DNA of 64,000 bases, taken from contig JBBBDQ010000330.1 in assembly GCA_037127315.1 (NCBI GenBank), positions 5,959,501 to 6,023,500 on the forward strand, in the 5' to 3' direction. This DNA comes from Ascarosepion bandense (lineage: Eukaryota > Mollusca > Cephalopoda > Sepiida > Sepiidae). The translations under genes and the position numbers were made by a program. Positions 1 through 10,752 of this stretch are shown one piece after another. Position 1 is the stretch's first letter. Every line of letters begins with the position of its first letter. Under the pieces are notes generated by a model. It had not been told where the DNA came from and ran no database searches. It saw only the letters and a program-made list of their open reading frames with translations.

Positions 1-340
1 TTGTTTTCATCTTCGCAATTGTTAATGTTTTACATAAGATTCGTTTTCTGAAAAGTTCTCCCCTATTTGTGTTTAGTGTCTTTCTTTTTGGTCACGTGAG
101 TTTTTGAATTTCCTTTATCATGCCGTTTGTTTCTTTCCGCGTTAGCCAGCTTTCCCTGACGATCCGCTTAGGTGAAACATCGGTATGTTTGTTGGCTCAC
201 TAGGTATACTTATATATATTATAAATCCAGGTGTAGAGAAGCAAGTTTTAAATTTCCGAGTTCTTTGACATTTACTGTTTTTTTTTTGTTTTTTTTTTTT
301 TTTTTTTTATGAAAATACATTAAATATTGTAGAGCAAAAT
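1..340. other. No recognisable feature
   Basis: AT-rich sequence with a T-run near 280-309. I see no gene, transposon end or tandem repeat in it. Confidence 0.6.
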
Positions 341-349
341 ATCACATAA

Positions 350-520
350 TTAGATTAGTATTTTTAATTAAAATATATTGCAACACATTTCTGTTTCGAG
401 ATTTCTACTTCGTCATGAAACAGATTATTGTTGTGATCTAACATTGCCTGATGATGAGGTAGAAATCTCGAAACAAATTTCCGTGTCGCAATGTATTTTT
501 TAATTAAAAAACAAATTTAA
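350..520. repeat. Inverted-repeat element, possibly a Penelope-like terminal fragment
   Basis: Two arms of about 55 bp face each other. The left arm (about 358-415) carries TTTCGAGATTTCTACTTCG and the right arm (about 452-512) carries GAGGTAGAAATCTCGAAAC. They are separated by about 37 bp and are imperfect but clearly complementary. The phrase CTGATGATGAGG beside a palindromic arm resembles the ends of Penelope-like retroelements, but no reverse transcriptase is nearby. It could equally be a foldback MITE. Confidence 0.4.
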
Positions 521-879
521 TTATATATATATATCCTTTTACATAAAGTTCCTATTTACTTGACTTCAGATGAAAACTTGGACACTTTCACTTTCCAATT
601 ATAGCTTAGACGTATTGGGTGGAAGTGAGAGAAGTCTTTATTTCAAACTATCAGAAGATTAAGTGTTAAATGTATTCACCAAATGTCTAGATGCGGTTGA
701 GTTTTTGCTTTTCCTGTTGCAGCATTATGCCATCTGAACAGATGGCAGTGTTTATTGTTGATATGGCAACAAAAACAGTTCTAAGATTCTTACGAAAGTC
801 ATAAGTGAAAAGACCGAATCTCTAGAAGAGCAGAGCACAACGGAAGATATATTTAAAATACGATCTTCGGGCGCATGTT
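521..879. other. No recognisable feature
   Basis: AT-rich sequence with a short (TA)n at 521-532. Nothing else is identifiable. Confidence 0.55.
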
Positions 880-1156
880 AGTCACTCAAGTGCCATACGT
901 GATACACGCTTGGGTGATCATGTCTCGAAAAGAGATGATTGATTGGGCACTAAATTTTTCCCGCAGAAGGTTGCCAGCCAAGGCTATAGAACCTAATCTG
1001 TTCTGGTATTTAACCCATAGCTGGAGGAAAAATTGTGGAACTCATAGCTTTCCCAAGGGTATTTGTGCGTATGTAAATGCAATGTATTCAGCTGGAATTC
1101 AAACTCTGCTCTCCGATTTCTCGTTCCGAGACGATGTCCACTGCACCACAACGCGC
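880..1156 (-). mobile_element. tRNA-derived SINE (family A), minus-strand copy
   Basis: Read on the minus strand this has the family layout. A tRNA-like head carries GTGGTGCAGTGG-type A-box and GAGTTTGAATTCC-type B-box sequence. A body follows with GGTTAAATACCAGAACAG and GGCAACCTTCTGCGGG, and then a tail hairpin around ATCATCTCTTTTCGAGACATG. The left end matches the family terminus CACTTGAGTGACT (consensus CACTTAACTGACTGA). It is diverged, and no target duplication was found. It abuts a compound microsatellite at its tRNA-head end. Confidence 0.8.
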
Positions 1157-1165
1157 GCGTGCGCG

Positions 1166-1206
<41 letters not shown>

Positions 1207-1207
1207 T
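1151..1207. repeat. Compound microsatellite (GC)n(AC)n(AT)n
   Basis: Alternating GC, AC and then AT dinucleotides run without a break. It adjoins the SINE head on its left. Confidence 0.95.
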
Positions 1208-1317
1208 ACCTATTGTGATCTGCCACCTGATTAGCTTATTGGTTTGAGTTTTTTTTACTCCGACTCTTTAGTCCTGCAATTAGTAGTTATGTAGTCAACA
1301 GAAACTCGAGTTATGAC

Positions 1318-1333
1318 TCTCTCTCTCTGTCTG

Positions 1334-1369
<36 letters not shown>
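1318..1369. repeat. Microsatellite (TC)n followed by (TA)n
   Basis: A TCTCTC run passes directly into TATATA. Confidence 0.95.
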
Positions 1370-1479
1370 AACAGCTAACTTTTTTTAAAAATTAACATAT
1401 CATATAGTATTCGAGAAACAAGAATGTTTTTATGATTGGATATTTATCAGAAACCTCCCCTCTGATGCCGGATATGACA

Positions 1480-1840
1480 CAAGGTCAGTTTTTTTTTTTT
1501 CCTTGAGAATTCCGAACCAGTAAACCTGGGCCAAAATTTCTCGTAGACCTTGTATAAGGCAGGGTGGGGTTCTTGTCTAGACAAGCCTCTGCCTTTGAGT
1601 ACAGCCCGAGTGTAGAGAGTTCGATTAGGTTGCCTTCAGGTGGGAGAGTGGAAGGTTCTTGGGATTGAGAATGGACTAGTTTCCCGTTGCCCTCTCCACG
1701 AAGATTTTTTTTTTTTTTTTTTTTTTTTTGGACATACCACGTCTAGTCAGCTCGTTGTAGATTCATCAAGAGTTCCTCCACCTTTGAGAAAATGAAAACA
1801 AAACGGACACTTAACATTGAAATTTCTAGGGCACATTGAG
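1480..1840. other. No gene; T-runs only
   Basis: Contains T-runs at about 1489-1500 and 1706-1730. The intervening sequence has slightly higher GC content and could be an unrecognised old repeat. No coding signal is supported. Confidence 0.4.
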
Positions 1841-2010
1841 AAAATGACTTATTGAAGGCAAGAGGGACGCAGGAAAACACCGCATGGCCTACCTAATGAG
1901 CTCGTGCTACATGGTCGGTAGGACAGGAATTAGGAGAAATAGCAAAAAAGACAATTTATTAAGCTACAAAGGACGGGAATTTGTGGATAGCTACAATTTT
2001 CTACATCCTT
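1838..2010 (+). mobile_element. Decayed 3' fragment of LINE family B (RTE-like), plus strand
   Basis: The sequence from about 1838 (a degenerate form of the CATA-ATGAG motif, then GGCAAGAGGGACGCAGGAAA) to GACAATTTATTAAGCTAC and GTGGATAGCTAC follows the same order as the LINE family B fragments at 24216-24570 and 54130-54385. Those encode the C-terminal part of an endonuclease-reverse-transcriptase protein. Here the frame is broken and only nucleotide similarity remains. It is one of at least eight family B fragments in the window. Confidence 0.55.
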
Positions 2011-2153
2011 AAAGTACACAGCACACAGAAGGTTGCATTTAAGAAAACATTTAATCCGGGAATACCAAATAAACCGGACGCTAAAAATTTTAAAAGCTCA
2101 GCATGTCTGTATCTTTGGATTTATTTTCTTTCCTCTTATCCTACATAAGATCG

Positions 2154-2340
2154 GTTAATTGCCATAAGTGATACGGGCTTGGGCGATCATGTCTCTTTCG
2201 AGACACGACTGTCTAGGCAGATTTTCCAGTAGTAGGTTGTCATTTTCTTCGGTAGACCGGCTGCCAACCAACTCTATAGAACCCAATCTGTCCTGCTATT
2301 CAACCCATATCTGGAAAGAGATGGATTATTACCTTTCTCA
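2154..2340 (-). mobile_element. tRNA-derived SINE (family A), head-truncated
   Basis: Only the tail half of family A is present, on the minus strand: the terminal part, the hairpin, the GGTAGACYGG block and the TTCAACCCATATCTGGA block. The tRNA-like head is missing. The hairpin loop is in the opposite orientation to most copies: printed CATGTCTCTTTCGAGACA where CATGTCTCGAAAGAGACA is expected. Confidence 0.75.
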
Positions 2341-3040
2341 CTTATGTTTGAGCGTAATTGAATAAAACGAATTCGAACTTGGCTCTTCATAAGATAAAAC
2401 GCTTAAATTAGTCAGCACGAGGTTGTATTTTAAGGCGTTCAATTGAAGATCGTACTCTCAAATTGGAATAAGAAAAATCAACTTCATATTCTATTCTTGT
2501 TTCAGTGCAAGCGTACGAGTTTGTAGTTAGATATGAGGATACGCACATACAAGTGAAGTCATATGCATTTGATTCAACTGCTTCTCATCTGCACGCGCTG
2601 TTTACTCTGTTCAGTTTCGTTGTTGCACTCGGCTGTAATATGTACAATCGAATACATACATGTCATACATATATTCATAGCATGCATAATTCAAGCCCGC
2701 ATACAAACTCGTATCTTTTTGTCGACATTCTTCTGTTTATATTTTGCCTTTCATTTCAGACAATTACAGAGTCTATCATTGCGATGCGCTGTTGCTTCCT
2801 GAAATGAAGTTTATAATGGAATATTGGTTTCGGAATAGAATTTGAAGATCAATAACTCTCGTGCCAATGAGGTAGAAAAGTCGTTGCCAATTACAGAAAC
2901 GATGACTGCCAAATCTAGCGTCTATGAATATATTAATGGAAAAAGCTATGAAGAGGGAGTAAGCCTGTAATTACGCCCGGTTGTCTTGTAAAGTCGATTC
3001 TGAAACTAAGCCAGCTTGTAAAACTTGTTCTACACCCCCC
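2341..3040. other. No recognisable feature
   Basis: Ordinary AT-rich sequence. Two overlapping forward reading frames (2505-2807, 2563-2802) lack any recognisable motif and are probably chance. Confidence 0.5.
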
Positions 3041-3076
3041 ACGTGTGTGTGTGTGTGTGTGCGCGCGCGCACACGT
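3041..3076. repeat. Microsatellite (GT)n(GC)n(AC)n
   Basis: A self-complementary run of GT, GC and AC dinucleotides. It sits at the 5' border of the SINE family B copy. Confidence 0.9.
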
Positions 3077-3300
3077 GTGTATACGCATCGCTCATTCACT
3101 AATGAATTAGAGCACTCTGGCTATTGGGCGTGTATAATGATAATATACGTGCTAAAAAGTCTGCCTTTTACCTGCGCCCATGGCCCAGAGGTAGAATCAC
3201 CGACTGACACCACTTCGGTCGGCTTTCAATCCTGGGTTAAAAGCAATCGGAGTCTAACCTTACTGATGAGCTGTGATACGGATCTGTCTGCGGATGACTA
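3068..3300 (+). mobile_element. Second SINE-like family (family B), plus-strand copy
   Basis: It aligns along its length with the reverse complement of 52748-52990. Shared blocks are GAATTAGAGCACTCTGGCTA, TATTGGGCGTGT, GCTAAAAAGTCTGCC, CCGACTGACACCACTTCGG, TTTCAATCCTGGGTTA, CTGATGAGCTGTGATAC and ATCTGTCTGCGGATGACTA. The middle carries tRNA-like promoter elements: a box A-like TGGCCCAGAGGTAG and a box B-like TTTCAATCCTGGG. That suggests a tRNA-derived retroposon. The two promoter boxes are internal rather than at the 5' end, so the tRNA part may be fused to an upstream module. Confidence 0.6.
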
Positions 3301-3470
3301 ATATATATATATATATATATCTCCCCGTTCATTTGCCTATTATATACCATTGTTATATAAAAAATATAGCTCGTCTAATGTTTTTTGTTTAATTAAATCT
3401 AGGTCACACTCCTTTATAGCTTTTGAAAAGGAATCAGGTTCTTTCCTCGTTTCTCATTTCGGATTTAGTT
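3301..3470. other. Short (TA)n, otherwise featureless
   Basis: (TA)n at 3301-3320 forms the 3' end of the SINE family B copy. Nothing else is recognised. Confidence 0.5.
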
Positions 3471-3650
3471 GCTGGTTACCTCCAGATTTCTAACGTCTCT
3501 TCCTAAACAATTAAATCTTGACCATTTCAAGTCTGGAATTATTGTCCAAGTTTCCTCTTATCCTGCTTTTTATGCTAATACAGCACAGTAACTCTCTACT
3601 TTGAGTGACACTCGAGCCTTATATTGAGTGAACATTAGTAAAACAAAACA
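3470..3650 (+). repeat. Dispersed repeat, copy 1 (also at 25425-25575)
   Basis: It shares TCTAACGTCT, AATTAAATYTTGACC, CTCTACTTTGAGTG and GTGAACATTAGT in the same order with 25425-25575. About 150-180 bp of moderately diverged similarity is visible. The class is unknown. It may be untranslated sequence of a larger element. Confidence 0.5.
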
Positions 3651-4430
3651 AATTTTTATATTTTAGTTAATTTCCACCAACAACTTGTGATTTTGATGTT
3701 TAGATTTGAGAGTAAATCACAGTGGGTCATCCACTGAGCATACTAGCCCATTAGTTTTAGAGACGAGCTTACTAAACACCGCTCTTCAGTAGTGTAAGCT
3801 TTTGGTATAATTTCTATGGTTATGTATACGACGTAAGTGTCAGATGAGGCAAATACATCAAGCAATATAGAGGCCTCCCTGCATGACACGAAACAAAAAA
3901 AGCTTGATGATTAAATCTAGGATTCCTTAAATTTTAAGCTTCTTTGGACTATCAGCGGATATTAAGGAATGTTTTGATTCCCTCACGTTTAATAATCGGC
4001 TGTTGTCCGGGAGACAGGTCACGAAGACCTACACAAAATAGCTCTATGATGAACACAATGTGGCGATGATCATAATTGACTCAAGGCACTATTGTCTTTT
4101 TTATGGTTCTTTTAAGAGATATTTGCATAGATATGGAGAATATATCAATGGATACGTAGCCGGATACAAGTTAATTTTGATTGCCAAATTCTCGAGCATA
4201 GGGGGCGAAAAAGTTTGTATGTATAACAAAAACAAGTATTTAGTACCTACCCTTACAAAAACTCAGTGGGCTACTTGTTGATGCAATTCCGAACGAACTG
4301 AGAATCGCTCATACTTTTCTCGTTCTCTATTGTTGTACATTTTGTTTGTTAGACAGCTACACCATTTTCCCCTCTGTTAATGCGCGATATATCAGTCTGA
4401 CTTTTCATTTCTTGCTTTCATCTTTTGCGA
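3651..4430. other. No recognisable feature
   Basis: AT-rich sequence without identifiable transposon ends or coding motifs. A 73-codon frame at 4060-4281 has no recognised homology. Confidence 0.5.
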
Positions 4431-4831
4431 CTGTCTGTTTTATATTTTAATCCTTCTCTCTTCCGACTATTAGCTTCCAACTTTGTTACTTGTCTTTCTC
4501 GGCAGTTGCCTATTTCCATCCTTCTGTCTCTTCCGACTGTCGGTTTCCTACATTCTTACATCTGTCTCGTCTGAGTGTTGGTTTCCTGCTTTCTTTGCCC
4601 GACTATCGTTTTTTTTTTTTGTCTTTATTGGCTGTGGGCTTTCGGTTTTTATCTCCCTTTCTCACCTTCCTTTTTTCCTTCCTTCCTTTTTTCCTTCCGT
4701 CCGTTTGTTTTCTACTTCTTCAGTCCTTACTTCGTCTACTCTCTCCCTCTCGGCTGTCGGTTCCTTACTTCGGTCTCTGTCTGCTGCCGGTTCGCTGCTT
4801 CTGTCTGTCTGTCTGTCTGTCTCTCTGCTGC

Positions 4832-5523
4832 CGGTTGGCTACTCCCGTCTGTCTGCCGGTTGGCTACTCCCCGTCTGTCTGCCGGTTGGCTACTCCCGTC
4901 TGTCTGCCGGTTGGCTACTCCCCGTCTGTCTGCCGGTTGGCTACTCCCGTCTGTCTGCCGGTTGGCTACTCCCGTCTGTCTGCCGGTTGGCTACTCCCGT
5001 CTGTCTGCCGGTTGGCTACTCCCCGTCTGTCTGCCGGTTGGCTACTCCCGTCTGTCTGCCGGTTGGCTACTCCCCGTCTGTCTGCCGGTTGGCTACTCCC
5101 GTCTGTCTGCCGGTTGGCTACTCCCGTCTGTCTGCCGGTTGGCTACTCCCGTCTGTCTGCCGGTTGGCTACTCCCGTCTGTCTGCCGGTTGGCTACTCCC
5201 GTCTGTCTGCCGGTTGGCTACTCCCGTCTGTCTGCCGGTTGGCTACTCCCGTCTGTCTGCCGGTTGGCTACTCCCGTCTGTCTGCCGGTTGGCTACTCCC
5301 GTCTGTCTGCCGGTTGGCTACTCCCGTCTGTCTGCCGGTTGGCTACTCCCGTCTGTCTGCCGGTTGGCTACTCCCGTCTGTCTGCCGGTTGGCTACTCCC
5401 GTCTGTCTGCCGGTTGGCTACTCCCCGTCTGTCTGCCGGTTGGCTACTCCCGTCTGTCTGCCGGTTGGCTACTCCCGTCTGTCTGCCGGTTGGCTACTCC
5501 CGTCTGTCTGCCGGTTGGCTACT
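4832..5523. repeat. Minisatellite, about 28 copies of a 25-bp unit
   Basis: The unit is GTCTGTCTGCCGGTTGGCTA followed by CTCCC. I count 28 occurrences of GGTTGGCTACT at 25-bp spacing. Five units have one extra C (26 bp), four of them near the left end. Base substitutions between units are almost absent, so the array is young or homogenised. The unit length is not a multiple of three and contains no stop in any forward frame. All three forward frames are therefore open for more than 300 codons with a 25-residue period. This is a composition effect, not evidence of a protein. Confidence 0.97.
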
Positions 5524-6262
5524 TAATTTGTTCGTTACTTCCTCCCTTAAGTGATTCCTATCTGTCGGTTTGTTATTTCTGTTTCCGTTGACTGTCTTTT
5601 TTACTCTTTCCTTCCTTACTTTCCTCCTCTTATCTCTCCTGAGTGTCCGATTCCTACCTTTTTTTTCTCTACCCTGACTGCCGGTTTCCTATTTCTTTCG
5701 TACTTCCTTCTTTCCGTCTCTTCCACTTTCTTCTTTCCTTCTGTCTCTTCTGGCTGTCGGATTCTTACATCATTTTTCCTTCTCTTGCTCTGTCACTCTT
5801 GACTGTCGGTTTTCTTATTCCTGTCTTACATCCCTTCTATCTGTTCAGACTGTTAGTCGCCCATTTCTGTCTCTCTCCCGCCTGTCGGTTTCATACTTTC
5901 TTTCTGTCTCCTCTGAGCGTCGGTTTCTTAATAATTTCTTAATTTCTTTTTGTTTCCTTCCATTCTGTCTCCTCCGTCTGTAGATTTCCTACTTCTTTCA
6001 TCCTTATTTCATTCTGTCTCTCCTGAGGATCAGTTTTCTGCTACTTCCTGTTTTACTTCCTCCCTTCTGTCTTTTCAGGATTCCACCCGCTCTTCGTTCT
6101 GTTTCTCTCGACTGTTAGTTTCCTACTTCGTCCATTCTTTTTCCATTCGGTAAGAATCCTACTACTTTCTTCCTTCCTTCCTTCAGTCTCTCTTAACTGT
6201 CTATTTCTTCCTTCCTTACTTCTACCTCTTCAGACTGTCAGTTGTCTAATTTCTTCCTTACT

Positions 6263-6263
<1 letters not shown>

Positions 6264-6304
<41 letters not shown>
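6264..6304. repeat. Microsatellite (TC)n
   Basis: An uninterrupted TC run inside the pyrimidine-rich satellite. Confidence 0.95.
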
Positions 6305-6305
<1 letters not shown>

Positions 6306-6580
6306 ACTGTTATTCCTTCCTTCCTTCCTTTCCTTCGTTTCTGTCTCTCTCTTATTCTGACACACATATTTCCTCGGAAGTTTCGACAATTTCTGAAAGC
6401 ATAATAACGCTACTTTCCTCCATATTGCCAACAACATTAGTTATCAATTATCGAATCACATTTCATTTTGTGTGTAGGATCGCTTCGTACATGACTCATC
6501 TCTGGCGCAACTGCCGAAGTGCATTCTTTATCCTTTAACATTGTTTCAGTTTATTAGTTGGCTTATAGTTGGATTTAGAA

Positions 6581-7165
6581 TCTGAACTTATTTTATAAAT
6601 GGACTTTTGTGTGTGTGTGTGTGTGTGTGTGTACATGTGTGTGTGTGTCCGTTATCTATAGACTCCAAAACGGCTGAACCGATTTTCTTGTAAACTTACA
6701 GTTGTACTATAGGCGTCTGCGAGTGTTCTTAGCTAGGTTTTGTGTCGAGGTACCCCCGATAAATATCGATAATCGAAAAAATCGGGTTATAGGAGTGGTC
6801 CGATTTTAATCAAATTTGATATACTCATAGACAAAGACACAAGAAACGATATTCAGAAGTTTCAAGGCTGCAGTTCTTACAATAATGCAGAAAATCGATA
6901 ATATATATAAGGCAAGATGTTTGTGTGTGTCTGTTTATCTGTATGTCCTTTATACAAATCCACAATTTTTATCCGATTCTGACCAAGCTTCAAAATTTGA
7001 CTTACATCCATTCATTTTTTCTTTCAATCTACGGTTTCGCTTTAACTGGAAACAACTATTGCTTTTTAGTCTTTCGTGCCAACGTCCAAAGAGTCTGAGC
7101 TCCAGGACCATAGATTAGTTTTAAAACTTTCATTACACCCGAGCATCGCCGTGCTATACTACTAG
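6581..7165 (+). mobile_element. Non-autonomous Helitron, copy 1
   Basis: It begins TCTGAACTTATTTTATAAAT after an A and ends in a GC-rich hairpin region (CCCGAGCATCGCC) followed by CTATACTACTAG before a T. That is the Helitron signature: 5' TC, 3' hairpin plus CTRR, insertion between A and T, no target duplication. Internal landmarks shared by the family are GGCTGAACCGATTTTCTTG, CTATAGGCGTCTGCGAGTGT, GATAAATATCGATAATCG, CGGGTTATAG, AGAAAATCGATAATATAT and CAACGTCCAAAGAGTCTGAG. It encodes no Rep or helicase, so mobilisation would need an autonomous partner. A (GT)n tract lies near the 5' end. Confidence 0.85.
6608..6648. repeat. Microsatellite (GT)n
   Basis: A GT run interrupted by ACATG. It lies inside Helitron copy 1. 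Confidence 0.95.
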
Positions 7166-7166
7166 T

Positions 7167-7860
7167 CATCGAAAAGTTCAGTTCTTTTACGCTTGAACGC
7201 ATTTATTAATACACCTGTACTGTTTATTTACTTTTTGTCAGACGACATTTTACCAGGCTGCTATGTCGCAAAGTAAATTGTTATTAACCCGAGAACACTA
7301 ACCATGGGTATATAGTACCCAGCGCAAATGACGGCATTTTAATTACAATTTAATTATAATTTTCAGTATCTGATTTTCTTGCCTATATAATGTTTGTTGT
7401 TGTTGTTTCTTTTTTTTTTTTTTTTTTTTTTTTTAGTTCTTATTAATGTTAACTCAAAATACATTTGAAGTGCCTGCATGTAAAATATTTTAAAAAATGT
7501 ATATTTAATATTTTCTTGATATTTTCAAAATCTGGTATGATATAACCATGGTCAGTAGTGGTTACCAGGGTAAATAATAACGGTTATTGGTGGAAGGTTT
7601 CTGACGTCGTTGGCCCATTGAATAAAACAAGATGTATTACTTTTCATATGTGTGATATTGTATGCAGAATTAGGCAAACACGTACACAATTATCCATTTA
7701 TTTTTTTTAATATTTCACCCAAATCCTTCATAGATATGTTTTATTCATTTGTACATATCGACTTCAGAATACAATAACAGGTCCCTCATGATCATGATTT
7801 TTTGTCAAAACTTTGATTTTGATCATCGAAGCTATTTTACTCGGAACAAAGCATCATACA
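7167..7860. other. No recognisable feature; one T-run
   Basis: AT-rich with a GTT repeat and poly-T at about 7396-7434. No gene or mobile element is recognised. Confidence 0.5.
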
Positions 7861-8124
7861 TGAAGAGGTTTTATACAAAGTGACGCAAGAAACTTTTTGA
7901 CCGACTACTAGATTCCTGAAATTCTAGTTTCGCCATAATTATGAAAATCAATCAATGTAATATATTTCTCTGACCCGACAGAAGTTTGACTGATATCAAA
8001 GGCAGAAATCACAAACCACTGATCGACCAAAGTGCGATCGACATCATAGACAGCAGGCTTGGAAAGCACTAGCCGGCGAAGATGATGGCCAGATATTCCT
8101 GGCCATAGATGACACAATTAAGCA

Positions 8125-9000
8125 AATTTAGATAAGGTTAAAATGTGTGGAAAAATGAGTTCAGTTGGTACGATAGTTCGTCACTGGAAGACTTGTCATT
8201 CCATTCACCCCCACTAAAAACACTCGCCGTCCTAGAAAGGTAACGGAACCTATGTCAAGATTATTGGCGAGAAAAGCTGGCGACGAGCACCGAGGGGGGA
8301 CTAGAAGTAAGTGAAGTGAGTGAGTAAGGATACAATTAGTCGTTCACTTCGTCGATATGACATTTTCGAGGATTTCAAGGAAAAAATAAACACTTCTTGA
8401 AAACACGTTTTTACTAGATTGAATTTTAAAAATTGAGCATTGTATCAAACTTGCAACATTTTGGGAAAATGAATTTTGGTGAGACGAAACGAAAATTGAA
8501 TTTTTGACAGAAATGCTGTGGCAAAGTTTAGAAGAAAGAAGGGTACTGAATATTCGCGGATGAATACTATTCCAACAAAAACATTTGGAGGCGGATCGAT
8601 CATGATCAGGGGTTGCTCTAGTGTCCAAGGTGTATGGAATGGAGGATGAATGGAGCCTATTATAGAGATATTTTGGAGAAAAATCTACGTCAGAGAGCGC
8701 ATTCGCTGAACTTGAAACCAAGTTGGGTCTTTCAACAAGACAACGATCTTAAATATACTGCAAAGCTTACAAAAACATGGTTAAGTTAAAATAGTATAGA
8801 CGTTCCGATTGAAAATTTATGGAGAGAGCTGAAAGTGAAAATTCAAAGATGGAATCTTCAAATCCTGCATTGAACTAAAGGAATTTTGTCGCAAAAAATG
8901 AAAAAAATATTAGCTGAGAAATTTGCAAGAAATTCGTAGGGGACCACTCTAAACTCCTACATGTTGTAATTAGCAATGGCCGTTACGCTACGAAATATTA
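8125..9000 (+). pseudogene. Decayed Tc1-family transposase
   Basis: Translation of the plus strand across several frames gives a broken Tc1-type transposase. In order: a helix-turn-helix end with SSVGTIVRHWKT (about 8156-8200), a linker resembling RKAGDEHRGGTRS, then the catalytic part. That part has GGGSIMIRGCSS (about 8588-8620), FQQDNDLKYTAK with the second catalytic Asp (about 8730-8770), and PIENLWRELKVKIQR with the final acidic residue (about 8805-8850). The family enzyme is about 340 residues, cuts at TA and acts in the nucleus. Frameshifts and stops interrupt every section, so this copy is dead. The surrounding terminal repeats were not located with confidence. Confidence 0.8.
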
Positions 9001-9009
9001 ATGATTTAA

Positions 9010-10750
9010 TAAATGTATTGCAAAATTTTATTAAAAATTGCTTTTTCTTCGGAGGATATTTTTATTATTTAAAAAAAAAATCTGATTGTTTAAAAGGTTA
9101 AACATATATTATTAGAAGTAAGAGTAGGTACCTCCACTTTTTTGCTGGAAAAAGCAGCATAGTCTGAAGGAAAAGGCCTCAAACTAAATAAAAAAAGTTT
9201 TCTCGGCAAAATGTTTATACTATCATGAAGTGGATACATCAAAGTATTTTTTAATTGTTTTTACAAGTTTTTAAAACTATTCTAGCAGATTCTAACAGGC
9301 TGTTTTAGTGGTAGAAATTTTTGTTTCTCTCGTCAGTACAAGCGATAAATTGACGCTAGATTTTATTACGTCAAAACAATATTGCGCGAAGGCATTTTTC
9401 GACTGTGAAAGACACCTTAATTTGGAAATTCTTGCAAAAATCAAATAATCGTCTGATTTTGATGAAAATTTCAGGACTTATTTATAATTGACTGAAATCA
9501 GTTTTGAAATAATTATTTTTAGAAAATATTGGTAAAAACATTTTTTTTTTAAATATGTTACCCTCGCACCAGTTAATTTTCAGAAATGTCGAAAAATGCG
9601 ACTAGGTCTCAACATATAGTCTGAATTAATTCAGGAGTCATTGGGGAATGCAAATCAACTGTCTTTATTTTACTTCAAAACCTGCCACTTTTTAGAAAAT
9701 CTGCTCCGAATTAGGAAAACTGAAATGCAATAAAACTATGCCATTTTTTATTTGGATAAACTTTTAATTGCTTTTATACATTTTCTCATCCCAGCCGATA
9801 TCCATTGTACCACAATGCACATCCATGACAATGCATATAGCCTTTAAAATCATGACACAACAATGCATTTCTTTTTTCTTTTATACTCATTACGAGTTAT
9901 ATATGTAATAATTAGAAAGAACGTTTCAATATATTAAAACCATCCTACCGATGATATCACGTGTTATAGAAAAATGTGTGCGCGTCACTTAACAACTAGA
10001 GTTTGCCCCCTTAAGAACACTGTTCATTTTGAAAACTGATATTTTATTTTTGTAATTTAATAGTAAATTTTACAGTAAAGTTGAAATGACGTATCAGAAT
10101 TAAATGGTGTGTTAAATACTAGGTAAACTGAGCGTTTCTTTTTTGAAAGAGGAAGGGTGGTGCGGTATATACTGAAAGTACATCCACATGGTAAGAGATA
10201 ACGGCTCGAGCGACGAGTAAACATTTTCGCGTTGGTACAAGGCGCAAGTGAATCGCCTACTTTTCTAGATCAGTGTCTGAACGAGACGAACGTCATAAAC
10301 ATTGAATGTAATTTTATTTCCTTTAATCAATTTGATTCCGTTTTCATATCCGCCAATAACATGAAACCCGCGTCGGTTTTCGTGATTAGACCAGACTTCA
10401 TTTTAGTTTCATGCCTAGGCGTAGAATGAGGATATCAAGGACGCACAGGCTGAGGTCACGACTGAGACAGGAGTGGGATGAAGAGTAAAACAGGAAGTTG
10501 TTTGTAGATGCGAAGGGTGGGCAAATTCAATCAAGTATGCACGCTTCATTTACCACATAGACTAACAAAATAAAACTCTCTTAAAACGGTATCGCAGTGG
10601 ACAGGAATTTTATATACATAGACTAAAATGAAAACAAAATACATATAATGTAATTTAACATTATGGAAGGCTATTCGATATACCACTTCTGTCAATGTTA
10701 TTTCACAGCATGGAAAAGAAAACTTGTTCATGGAGACATGCTTGTAATTA
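9010..10750. other. No recognisable feature
   Basis: 1.7 kb of AT-rich sequence. Short frames here (10232-10429, 10546-10779) have no motif. The segment 9550-9650 has the look of an old transposon but I cannot assign it. Confidence 0.5.
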
Positions 10751-10752
10751 TA

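Larger units (their letters stand above)
4430..6360. repeat. Long pyrimidine-rich degenerate satellite
   Basis: About 1.9 kb of near-continuous CT-rich strand. The motif CTGTCTCTYCTGACTGTCGG plus TTTCYTACTTC recurs at irregular spacing of about 50-80 bp, for example near 4528, 4580, 5685, 5750, 5805, 5880 and 6110. It surrounds the homogenised 25-bp array and shares its core (GTCTGTC, then GCCGGTT, then GCTACT). This looks like an old array out of which the inner core re-expanded. It ends in (CTTC)n and (TC)n. Confidence 0.8.

Noticed and set aside
875..1234. 119-codon plus-strand frame
   Set aside because: It is the antisense of a SINE followed by a microsatellite.
4808..5523. CRISPR array
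   Set aside because: Units are contiguous with no variable spacers, there are no cas genes, and the window is eukaryotic.
4483..5591. Three overlapping forward reading frames of 338-354 codons with a 25-residue repeat
   Set aside because: They arise because a 25-bp unit without stops is open in all three frames. There is no start context, domain or codon bias to support a protein.
10232..10429. 65-codon plus-strand frame as a gene
   Set aside because: Chance length in this composition; no recognised motif or conserved neighbour.
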